Part shown: piece after piece, positions 1 through 5,615 of the stretch
Numbering within the stretch: position 1 is the stretch's first letter
Layout: each line of letters begins with the position of its first letter
From: Actinomycetota bacterium
GTDB lineage: Bacteria > Actinomycetota > Actinomycetes > S36-B12 > UBA5976
DNA: 5,731 nt
NCBI GenBank assembly: GCA_947486505.1
Contig: CANKTT010000092.1
Span: 1-5,731, forward strand
Reading direction: 5' to 3'
The notes under the pieces: generated by a model
Databases searched by the model: none
Seen by the model: only the letters and a program-made list of their open reading frames with translations
What the model was told of the DNA's origin: nothing
Program-made: the position numbers and the translations under genes

Positions 1-314
1 TCATTAGTTGGAATCGATGGATCAGGCAGCAACTGGACTGCAGCCGATACGATTTTGGTGGCATCCCGGTCGCAAATTACAGCGCCGTCCATTTTTGCTA
101 ATTCGCGTAATCGAGTGGAAGTGAAATCAATGTTTACATCAAAGCCACCACTGCTGATTGTGTTGATTGTTTTGTCTTGGCCCAACACGATTAAAGCGCC
201 AGTATTACCTCGCAAAATTCGCTCTAAGCCATCGCGTAATTCTGTCCCGGGGGCAACTTGTGCCAAAACTGACCTTAATAATTCAGCAGAGTTAACTTGC
301 TCTTTGGTTCTCAC
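1..314 (-). CDS. disA: DNA integrity scanning diadenylate cyclase DisA, N-terminal part
   Basis: DisA condenses two ATP into c-di-AMP and, in Bacillus and mycobacteria, slides on DNA and pauses at branched structures. Only the first 104 codons lie in the window, all within the N-terminal diadenylate cyclase (DAC) domain; the family is usually about 350 residues. Visible family segments are [20 protein letters not shown] (residues 21-40), [10 protein letters not shown] (69-78, with the conserved DGA of the active site) and LLPDPSIPT (95-103). The RHR motif and the C-terminal DNA-binding HhH domain would lie beyond the left edge. The start is GTG at 314: an in-frame TGA five codons upstream rules out a longer form, and AGAAAG about 9 bases before it is a weak Shine-Dalgarno. 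It follows radA on the same strand after 74 bases and is probably co-transcribed. A TTGCCA (382-377) and TAAGAT (361-356) pair could be an internal promoter, but its 15-base spacer is short. Identity is secure; regulation is inference. Confidence 0.95.
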   Translation of the reverse strand, partial: MRTKEQVNSAELLRSVLAQVAPGTELRDGLERILRGNTGALIVLGQDKTINTISSGGFDVNIDFTSTRLRELAKMDGAVICDRDATKIVSAAVQLLPDPSIPTN

Positions 315-388
315 GAATGTTCTTTCTCACTGGAGTTGTGTTGAGTCTACGACCGATCTTAATAAATTTGTAGGATTGGCAAAGAAAT

Positions 389-1762
389 TTAGATTGCGTT
401 TACCGCATCGACAAGTGAGCCGACTTCGATAAGTCGAAGGCCTTTGACTCCTGGAGGCAGCCGAGTGCCCTTTGGCGCAAGAGCGGTCTTGAATCCAATT
501 CGTGCAGCTTCACTTAACCTTTGATTCATTCCAGGAACTGGTCGGACATCACCACTTAGCGCTACTTCACCGATTGCCACTAAGTCGATTGGCAATGCGG
601 TATCTCTGGCTGCAGAAGTAATTGCCAGGCACATAGCCAAATCGGCACCCGGATCTGAAATCTTGGCCCCGGCAACTGTGGCCAAGTACACGTCTTTATC
701 CCAAAGCTTTAGGCGAGCTGCCCGTTCGGTGACCGCGATCAACATTGCGGCACGAGCATTATCAAAACCTGTAGTTCGCCGCATTGGGTTATTGCCTGGA
801 CTTGTTGTGGTCAGTGCTTGAACCTCTACCAGCAAGGCTCGTCGACCTTCTAACGTAATCGCGATGCAGGTACCAGGAATGGCTTGCTCGCGCTGCGAAC
901 GAAATAGCGCCGATGGGTCTGTGACCTGGCGCAAGCCATCATCGGCTTGTTCAAAACAAGCAACCTCGTCTGCTGGACCATAGCGATTTTTGTTAGCTCG
1001 AAGCAACCGCAATGGAGTTCCGCGGTCTCCTTCGAAAGTAAGAACCGTGTCAACTAAGTGCTCGAGGGAGCGCGGTCCAGCAACCGAGTTATCTCGGGTT
1101 GATTGCCCAACCAAGAGCAGAGGCATTCGGCGCCCTTTAGCGGCTCGCGTTAAAACCTGGGTGACTTCATGCACCTGGGCCACACCGCCAGCACGACCAT
1201 CTAAGTCCGCCGAAGCAATAGTTTGCACACTGTCGACGATTAACAAGTCTGGATCGACGTGTTCGACATGACCTAGCAGCACAGCTAAATCAGTTTCGTC
1301 GGCGATTAATAAGGAGTCAGCGTTAACTCCGATACGTCTGGCACGGATACCAATTTGTTCCGCAGATTCTTCGCCCGAAATGTATAAAACTTTTCTCGGC
1401 TTACCAGATGCTCTCGCAAATTTATCTGCGGCTTCAAGTAGCAAAGTAGATTTTCCTACACCAGGCTCGCCAGCTATCAAAACACATTGGCCAGCAACTA
1501 ATCCGCCACCAAGTACCCGATCAAACTCCTCGATTCCAGTTGAAGTTCGCTCAACTTCACCAAGTGGAATTTCTTTGACAGGGCGAGCAGGTTTTCCAGG
1601 GGCAACTCCAGCAGTTGAAGTGCGCAACCCGGCGCTACTCGCCGAAGTTGTCGATTCGACTACTGAGCTCCAGGCTTGGCATTCTGGGCAGCGACCAACC
1701 CATTTGTGTCCGTTCCAACCGCACTCGGTGCACTTGAATGTTGCGCGAACTGCTTTAGCCAT
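389..1762 (-). CDS. radA: DNA repair protein RadA (Sms)
   Basis: RadA is a cytoplasmic hexameric DnaB-like helicase that promotes branch migration during homologous recombination. At 457 residues it is full length for the family. In order: a four-cysteine zinc finger (C11, C14, C25, C28); a low-complexity Ser/Thr/Ala linker (about 35-65); a RecA-type ATPase with Walker A GEPGVGKST (98-106) and Walker B LLIVD (173-177); the RadA-specific KNRYG motif (258-262, usually KNRFG); and a C-terminal Lon-like domain (about 285-457). The segment SDPGADLA (369-376) is where Lon proteases carry their catalytic serine motif, so this domain is expected to be a non-proteolytic scaffold. One oddity: the loop VGQSTRDNSVAGP (218-230) has Gln where most family members, from memory, have His. 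The start ATG at 1762 is bounded by an in-frame TAA four codons upstream. RadA restrains DisA activity in B. subtilis and M. smegmatis (published), which matches its place directly before disA. Confidence 0.97.
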   Translation of the reverse strand: MAKAVRATFKCTECGWNGHKWVGRCPECQAWSSVVESTTSASSAGLRTSTAGVAPGKPARPVKEIPLGEVERTSTGIEEFDRVLGGGLVAGQCVLIAGEPGVGKSTLLLEAADKFARASGKPRKVLYISGEESAEQIGIRARRIGVNADSLLIADETDLAVLLGHVEHVDPDLLIVDSVQTIASADLDGRAGGVAQVHEVTQVLTRAAKGRRMPLLLVGQSTRDNSVAGPRSLEHLVDTVLTFEGDRGTPLRLLRANKNRYGPADEVACFEQADDGLRQVTDPSALFRSQREQAIPGTCIAITLEGRRALLVEVQALTTTSPGNNPMRRTTGFDNARAAMLIAVTERAARLKLWDKDVYLATVAGAKISDPGADLAMCLAITSAARDTALPIDLVAIGEVALSGDVRPVPGMNQRLSEAARIGFKTALAPKGTRLPPGVKGLRLIEVGSLVDAVNAI

Positions 1763-1777
1763 GACCTTAGGTTACGC

Positions 1778-1835
1778 GCCAGCACCGACAGGCGTGGCTT
1801 TTGGTGCGGCTATAACGAAACAACGAGCCTGTGAA
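1778..1835 (-). promoter_or_regulatory. Possible radA promoter and leader stem-loop
   Basis: Between the cysteine-rich gene and radA lie 80 bases. On the minus strand TATAGC (1814-1809) is a fair -10 element, with TTCACA 15 bases upstream (1835-1830) or TTATTC 18 bases upstream (1838-1833) as weak -35 candidates. Immediately downstream, GCC-GCACC (1810-1803) can pair with GGTGC-T-GGC (1786-1778), an 8-bp stem with one bulge and a 16-base loop, which would sit in the radA 5' leader or at the 3' end of the preceding transcript. There is no U-tract, so a terminator reading is weak. All of this is by-eye inference. Confidence 0.25.
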
Positions 1836-1842
1836 TAAAGTT

Positions 1843-2625
1843 TTAGGATTTTGGCGTTGCCGGATGAATAGCAAGGTACTTGATGGCACGGGTGTTGTCG
1901 GACGCCTTTGCGGCGGCGATCATTTCTTCGCGTGCTTGGCAATGCTCTGCCAATACCTTGTATGCCTTTTTACCCATTAGCGCAGTTAGCTCTGGTTCAT
2001 AGGACTGATAAACCGCGCGAGCACCTACGTGGGCTTCAGTTGCAGTTGTGCAGTACCAATCTAAATCTTCGCCACCAGGACCCCAGCCGCGTCGGTTGTA
2101 TTCTTCAATGCCAATCACGACAATGTCTACGTCATCTGGACGCTTTACTTCTTCAAAAGTTCGACGGATCGGAAGTTCCCAACAAACTTGTGGTTTGGTC
2201 ACTAGAGGATTTACGCCAAGTTGACCGGCAAGGATGTGCAGTGAGCAGCCATCGCCGCCTTCGAAGTCGTTGCGGTTGTGGAAAATGCAAGCCCCGTTAT
2301 ATGCCCGAGTTTTCTTTGAACCATCATCGTCTTTTTCGAACATGCCATTCTTATGACCCTCTTTGTGATTTTGCCAAATCTCTGGAGTCAGCATTGCAGC
2401 ATATTTCTTGGTGTTTTTTAAGTCCTCTTTGTCTGCAATGTGAGCGCCCAGGTTGCAACAACCTACGTCAGGATTTTCTTTGTCGATACCTTTGCAGCCA
2501 TTTCCCCAAATGCAAGTCCAGCGACTTGTTAGCCACGTTAGATCGCAGCGATACAGATTTGTGTCATCTTCGGGATCCACAAACTCGACCCACGCGCGAG
2601 GGAAATCTTGACTCTTTTCAACCAC
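1843..2625 (-). CDS. Cysteine-rich conserved protein of unknown function
   Basis: A 260-residue, probably cytosolic protein with no signal peptide or membrane segment. I do not recognise a named function. It has ten cysteines: C27, C38, C44, C56, C57, C113, C127, C148, C192 and C229. Several sit in motif-like blocks: CDLTWLTSRWTCIWGNGC (27-44), GCCNLGAH (55-62), CIFHNR (113-118), GCSLH (126-130), CWELPIRR (148-155), RRGWGPGG (178-185) and YCTTATEAHVG (191-201). Nearby histidines (62, 116, 130, 199) make a bound Zn, Fe or Fe-S centre likely. The CC-plus-C layout recalls the loosely defined YkgJ/DUF3109 class of metal-chelating proteins. From memory, uncharacterised actinobacterial proteins share these blocks, but I cannot confirm that here. 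The start is GTG at 2625, with no Shine-Dalgarno and a -10-like TAGAAT exactly six bases upstream, so translation is probably leaderless. It lies upstream of radA in the same direction; a role in repair is only a guess from position. The coding call itself is firm. Confidence 0.85.
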   Translation of the reverse strand: MVEKSQDFPRAWVEFVDPEDDTNLYRCDLTWLTSRWTCIWGNGCKGIDKENPDVGCCNLGAHIADKEDLKNTKKYAAMLTPEIWQNHKEGHKNGMFEKDDDGSKKTRAYNGACIFHNRNDFEGGDGCSLHILAGQLGVNPLVTKPQVCWELPIRRTFEEVKRPDDVDIVVIGIEEYNRRGWGPGGEDLDWYCTTATEAHVGARAVYQSYEPELTALMGKKAYKVLAEHCQAREEMIAAAKASDNTRAIKYLAIHPATPKS

Positions 2626-2660
2626 GGATAAATTCTATTGTGTTTGGGAGTGCTTGCGCA
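2626..2660 (-). promoter_or_regulatory. Leaderless promoter of the cysteine-rich gene
   Basis: On the minus strand TAGAAT (2637-2632) is followed by six bases (TTATCC) and then the GTG start codon, so transcription would begin on or beside the G of GTG. No Shine-Dalgarno is present in the 25 bases before the start. The -35 position holds only TGCGCA (2660-2655), a poor match. Leaderless genes with this -10 to start spacing are common in Actinobacteria. The -10 is convincing; the -35 is not. Confidence 0.5.
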
Positions 2661-2693
2661 CACTGCACCTAGTCCACTAGTAATGTTTTGGCT
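2654..2693 (+). promoter_or_regulatory. Promoter of ppx with dyad CTAGT-CC-ACTAG
   Basis: TAATGT (2681-2686) lies seven bases before ATG 2694, giving a leaderless or near-leaderless transcript; alternatively TAGTAA (2678-2683) pairs with TTGCGC (2654-2659) at an 18-base spacer. No Shine-Dalgarno precedes the ATG. A perfect dyad, CTAGT-CC-ACTAG (2669-2680), runs into the -10 region, and a second, GTGC-TTGC-GCAC (2650-2661), lies between this promoter and the divergent one. Either could be an operator acting on both directions, but no binding protein is evident. Confidence 0.4.
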
Positions 2694-3629
2694 ATGCGAA
2701 TGGGAGTGTTAGACGTAGGTTCAAACACTGTTCACTTGCTGATAGTCGATGCTCACGTAGGCGCCGCCCCAATTCCAGCAATGTCCCAAAAGTACGAACT
2801 TCGTCTTGCCGAGCAGCTCAAGAACGATGGCGACTTAAAGAAATCCTCCGTTAAGTCCTTGATTGAAGTTCTGCATGAATGCAATAAGTTCATCAACGAA
2901 CACAACTGCGATGAACTACTTGCCTTTGCCACATCCGCCATCAGAGAGTCAAAGAATTCTGATGAAATTTTAGAAAAAATAAAAGTGGAAACTGGGATCG
3001 ATCTGCAAGTTCTTGATGGTGAACATGAGGCGATTCTTACTTTTCTGGCGGTGCGCCGTTGGTTTGGCTGGTCATCTGGCCGATTGTTAGTCGCAGATAT
3101 CGGTGGCGGTTCGTTAGAAGTAGCTATTGGAGCTGATGAACATCCTGAGCTGGCTATTTCAACACCGCTTGGGGCAGGAAGACTAACGCGCGATTTCTTC
3201 ACCTCTGAAATTCCGAGTGACGATGAAATTAATGCGTTAAGAACGCATATTAATAACACTTTGGAAACAGATTTCTTGCACTTACAAACAGGCGAATTCG
3301 ATCACGCGGTTGCTACCAGCAAAACATTTAGACAATTGGCTCGACTAGGCGGTTCTGCGCCCGCAAGTGAAGGTCAACGAGTGCAGCGGGAATTAACTTC
3401 AGTGAGCCTTGGTAATTGGGTGCCAAAGATTGCCCAAATGAACTTTGAGCAGCGAGCACAATTGCCTGGCATTTCAGTTGGACGAGCCGAACAGTTGTTG
3501 GCGGGAGCAATAGTGGCCCAAGAGACTATGGAGTTTTTGAAGTTAGAAACCTTAGAAATCTGTCCCTGGGCGCTCCGAGAAGGAATCATCTTGCGTCGAC
3601 TGGACTGGTTTGCCGACGATGCCGAGTAA
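2694..3629 (+). CDS. ppx: Exopolyphosphatase, short Ppx/GppA type (PPX1-like)
   Basis: A cytoplasmic enzyme of the ASKHA fold that removes terminal phosphates from inorganic polyphosphate; relatives also act on (p)ppGpp. It has 311 residues from ATG 2694, the size of two-domain actinobacterial PPX1 and much shorter than E. coli Ppx (about 510), so the HD-like C-terminal domains are absent. Seen: phosphate-binding DVGSNTVHL (7-15), FATSAIRES (78-86), GEHEA with the probable catalytic Glu (109-113), the second phosphate loop DIGGGSLE (135-142), PLGAGRLTR (158-166), ATSKTFRQLARL (207-218) and ICPWALREG (289-297). The sequence closely tracks M. tuberculosis Rv0496 as I recall it, including the start MR-GVLDVGSNTVH. 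That favours ATG 2694 over an in-frame TTG at 2688; both lack a Shine-Dalgarno, and the -10 spacing suits 2694. The next gene follows after 62 bases on the same strand. The family is certain; preference for polyP over pppGpp is inferred from the short form. Confidence 0.93.
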   Translation: MRMGVLDVGSNTVHLLIVDAHVGAAPIPAMSQKYELRLAEQLKNDGDLKKSSVKSLIEVLHECNKFINEHNCDELLAFATSAIRESKNSDEILEKIKVETGIDLQVLDGEHEAILTFLAVRRWFGWSSGRLLVADIGGGSLEVAIGADEHPELAISTPLGAGRLTRDFFTSEIPSDDEINALRTHINNTLETDFLHLQTGEFDHAVATSKTFRQLARLGGSAPASEGQRVQRELTSVSLGNWVPKIAQMNFEQRAQLPGISVGRAEQLLAGAIVAQETMEFLKLETLEICPWALREGIILRRLDWFADDAE

Positions 3630-3669
3630 CTCAATAACCGCGTAAAGTTGGGGCTAGATCCAATATCTG

Positions 3670-3689
3670 GGTCACCTTAGGTGGGAGAG
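3670..3689 (+). promoter_or_regulatory. Dyad and ribosome binding site before proline dehydrogenase
   Basis: A perfect inverted repeat CACCT-T-AGGTG (3673-3683) overlaps another small one, GGT-C-ACC (3670-3676), and runs into the purine-rich Shine-Dalgarno GGGAG (3683-3687), four bases before ATG 3692. The one-base centre is too tight for an RNA hairpin, so a protein operator or chance is more likely. The core ACCTTAGGT also occurs immediately before the radA start (1764-1772). The 62-base gap after ppx has no convincing promoter. Confidence 0.35.
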
Positions 3690-3691
3690 CC

Positions 3692-4621
3692 ATGCTTCGC
3701 GAGTTACTTGTTTCAGCATCACGCAGTCAAAAGTTGGAGCACTTGGTATCAACCTCGCCATTAAGTCGTGGCGTAGTGAATCGATTTGTAGCAGGAACTA
3801 CTACTGCAGATGTGGTTTCAACTGTTGAAAATCTTCATAGCCTGGGTCTTCTAGCAACCGTGGATCGACTTGGTGAAGACACTTTGGACCGGGCAGCAGC
3901 AGATGCGACCGTAGCTGATTACAAAGATGTGCTTCGCGCATTGTCCGGCGCTGGTCTGTCAGATAGCGCTGAAGTTTCAGTCAAGTTGTCTGCAGTCGGT
4001 CAAGCACTAGGTGACAACGGTGAAGGTATCGCACTTGAAAATGCTTTAGAGATTTGTTCTGTCGCAAAACAAGTTGGCACCACCGTGACATTCGACATGG
4101 AAGATCACACGACAATTGATTCAACGTTGCGAATTTTGTCCCAAGTCCGCAAAGAATTTCCAACTACAGGTGGCGTACTTCAAGCTCAACTGCATCGAAC
4201 TGAAGATGATGTCACTGCATACTCCTACCGAGATTCCCGAATTCGGCTATGTAAAGGCGCCTATGCGGAAGCAGCTGACGTTGCGTTCGTGGACCGCGGC
4301 GAAATTGATAAGGCTTACGTACGAAGCATGCGCACTTTGATCGAATCTGATGCCTACCCAATGTTGGCAACACATGACCCTCGTCTGATTCAGATTGGTC
4401 AAGCCCTTGCGTTACGAACTGGTCGAGGTAAGGAAACTTTCGAATTCCAAATGCTCCTCGGGGTTCGCCCGGACGAGCAAGTTCGTTTAGCCGAGCTTGG
4501 TCACAAGGTTCGGGTATACGTGCCTTACGGCGACCAGTGGTACCCATACTTGATGCGTCGCATGGCAGAAAAGCCATCGAATCTTGCGCTCTTCGTACGT
4601 TCCTTAGTTTCCAAAGGTTAG
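3692..4621 (+). CDS. putB: Proline dehydrogenase, monofunctional, FAD-dependent
   Basis: Oxidises L-proline to delta-1-pyrroline-5-carboxylate (P5C), passing electrons through FAD to the quinone pool; usually peripheral to the membrane. It has 309 residues, the normal size of single-domain actinobacterial enzymes, and no fused P5C dehydrogenase as in PutA. The TIM-barrel motifs are in order: VKLSAVG (97-103), TFDMEDH (133-139), LQAQLHRTEDD (163-173), RLCKGAYAE (185-193), ATHDPRL (226-232), FEFQMLLGV (250-258), and the proline-binding C-terminal helix YVPYGDQWYPYLMRRMAEKP (276-295), whose paired arginines bind the proline carboxylate in studied enzymes. ATG 3692 has a Shine-Dalgarno four bases upstream. 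The stop overlaps the Shine-Dalgarno of proC, which begins 10 bases later, so the two are probably translated together. A P5C dehydrogenase gene is not in the window and must lie elsewhere if proline is catabolised. Function is well supported; the symbol follows mycobacterial usage. Confidence 0.94.
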   Translation: MLRELLVSASRSQKLEHLVSTSPLSRGVVNRFVAGTTTADVVSTVENLHSLGLLATVDRLGEDTLDRAAADATVADYKDVLRALSGAGLSDSAEVSVKLSAVGQALGDNGEGIALENALEICSVAKQVGTTVTFDMEDHTTIDSTLRILSQVRKEFPTTGGVLQAQLHRTEDDVTAYSYRDSRIRLCKGAYAEAADVAFVDRGEIDKAYVRSMRTLIESDAYPMLATHDPRLIQIGQALALRTGRGKETFEFQMLLGVRPDEQVRLAELGHKVRVYVPYGDQWYPYLMRRMAEKPSNLALFVRSLVSKG

Positions 4622-4631
4622 GACTTGCAAT

Positions 4632-5429
4632 ATGACGACCGCCATTATCGGAGCCGGTGTAATGGGCGAGACCCTTTTGTCAGGTTTGTTACGAGCTGGA
4701 GTTTCTAAGTCAGATCTACTGATTGCTGATCGGCGGATTGAAAGATCAGCCGAAGTTACTGAAAAACATGGCGTTGTAAATGGCACCAACCAAGAGGTTT
4801 CAGCCAAAGCTGACACCGTTGTTTTAGTTGTAAAGCCACAAGACATGGCCATAGTTCTTGCAGAGATCAAAGATTGCCTTAAACCAGGAACTCTCGTGGT
4901 ATCGCTTGCGGCCGGAATCACGACAAGTTTTATTGAGGATTTGCTACCTGCAAAGACTCCAGTCATTCGGGTAATGCCCAACACTCCAGCGCTGGTTGAT
5001 CAAGGTATGGCTGCAATCAATCCTGGCTCCAATTGCACAGACGAACACCTACAAACTGCTGAGACATTGCTGCGAAGTGTTGGACAAGTTATCAGAGTTC
5101 CTGAGAAGTATCAGGATGCAGTAACAGCAATTTCAGGTTCTGGACCGGCTTATATTTTTTACGTCGTTGAGGCGATGATTGAAGGCGGAGTAATGCTTGG
5201 TCTGCCACGCGATGTTGCAAACGAGTTAGTTTTACAAACGGTTTATGGCGCAGCAACCATGCTTCGAGAAACTAAGGAACATCCAACAGTTTTGCGAGAA
5301 CAAGTTACTTCACCAGGTGGAACAACAGTTGCGGCGCTGAGACAGTTTGATGACTTTAAAGTTCGAGCAGCGTTTTTGAGTGCAATGGAAGCAGCGCGAG
5401 ATCGTTCAAAAGAACTGGGTATGCAATAA
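4632..5429 (+). CDS. proC: Pyrroline-5-carboxylate reductase ProC
   Basis: Cytoplasmic NAD(P)H-dependent enzyme that reduces P5C to L-proline, the last step of proline synthesis. At 265 residues it is complete for the family. Seen: the Rossmann nucleotide loop GAGVMG (7-12), VVLVVKPQ (63-70), VIRVMPNTPA (111-120), the ProC signature around AISGSGPAYIF (166-176), and VTSPGGTT (225-232) in the helical dimerisation domain that forms the active site. ATG 4632 has the Shine-Dalgarno AGGA (4620-4623) eight bases upstream, lying over the stop codon of proline dehydrogenase. Its last codons form the left arm of a strong hairpin, and the stop codon is in the hairpin loop. In M. tuberculosis ppx1, proC, a BldC-like HTH gene and a tiny ribosomal protein gene also lie close together (Rv0496 to Rv0500B), so this neighbourhood is conserved apart from the inserted proline dehydrogenase. 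Confidence 0.97.
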   Translation: MTTAIIGAGVMGETLLSGLLRAGVSKSDLLIADRRIERSAEVTEKHGVVNGTNQEVSAKADTVVLVVKPQDMAIVLAEIKDCLKPGTLVVSLAAGITTSFIEDLLPAKTPVIRVMPNTPALVDQGMAAINPGSNCTDEHLQTAETLLRSVGQVIRVPEKYQDAVTAISGSGPAYIFYVVEAMIEGGVMLGLPRDVANELVLQTVYGAATMLRETKEHPTVLREQVTSPGGTTVAALRQFDDFKVRAAFLSAMEAARDRSKELGMQ

Positions 5430-5444
5430 CCAGTTCTTTTGAAC
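5404..5444 (+). terminator. Hairpin terminator at the end of proC
   Basis: A perfect 15-bp inverted repeat: GTTCAAAAGAACTGG (5404-5418) pairs with CCAGTTCTTTTGAAC (5430-5444) around an 11-base loop that holds the last two ProC codons and the stop. It is the strongest inverted repeat I found in the window and stands where the operon should end. There is no U-tract after the stem, a form often reported in Actinobacteria. A role in mRNA 3'-end protection is an alternative. A third copy of the arm downstream (5456-5463) offers a competing fold. Confidence 0.7.
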
Positions 5445-5467
5445 AAGTAAATACAGTTCAAAATTGT

Positions 5468-5482
5468 GTTTGCCATGCAAAC
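5468..5482. promoter_or_regulatory. Dyad GTTTGC-CAT-GCAAAC
   Basis: Perfect 6-bp inverted repeat with a three-base centre. It overlaps a possible -35 element (TTGCCA, 5470-5475), which would suit an operator. No regulator is identified, and a repeat of this length could arise by chance. Confidence 0.3.
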
Positions 5483-5499
5483 CATCAGATAGGTATCAA

Positions 5500-5521
5500 T
5501 AAATTACACTCGTGTAATTTA
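5500..5521. promoter_or_regulatory. Perfect 10-bp dyad, probable operator
   Basis: The arm TAAATTACAC (5500-5509) is repeated as its exact reverse complement at 5512-5521 around a two-base centre (TC). Such a tight symmetric site fits a dimeric regulator (TetR or GntR style) better than an RNA hairpin. It lies about 130 bases before the HTH gene and just downstream of a weak -10 candidate. It also contains AATT twice with ten bases between; BldC-type proteins are known to bind spaced AT-rich repeats, so autoregulation is possible but unproven. Confidence 0.5.
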
Positions 5522-5615
5522 AGTTACTTTCTGAACCGACTATCACTTAAGCCCCATTCGCCACTAATGTAAGCATCTACGAATGAGTGTGATGTTCAGC
5601 CCGGAGGGGAAGCCG

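Noticed and set aside
356..382. TTGCCA/TAAGAT promoter pair before disA on the minus strand
   Set aside because: The spacer is only 15 bases, and radA-disA co-transcription explains expression without it. It is mentioned under disA but not called.
55..432. Open plus-strand frame of 125 codons at the left end
   Set aside because: It lies antisense to the clear disA N-terminus and the radA end, and its product has no recognisable motif. The other long antisense frames over radA, the cysteine-rich gene, proline dehydrogenase and proC were dropped for the same reason.
1541..1559. Inverted repeat TGAAGTT-CGCTC-AACTTCA
   Set aside because: It is inside radA, over the codons leading into the ATPase domain, with no termination or regulatory context. 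It is probably a by-product of codon choice.
1763..1842. Search for an SOS (LexA) box before radA
   Set aside because: No GAAC-N4-GTTC type site is present here or elsewhere in the window. GTTC-AAAA-GAAC at 5404-5415 has the arms in the opposite order and belongs to the terminator stem.
2688..2693. TTG start for ppx, adding two residues
   Set aside because: The TTG has no ribosome site and extends beyond the N-terminus of the close family member. ATG 2694 fits both homology and spacing from the -10 hexamer.
5555..5585. CATTCG/CGAATG 6-bp inverted repeat with a 19-base loop
   Set aside because: The arms are short, the loop is long and the flanks do not pair, so it is not distinguishable from chance.
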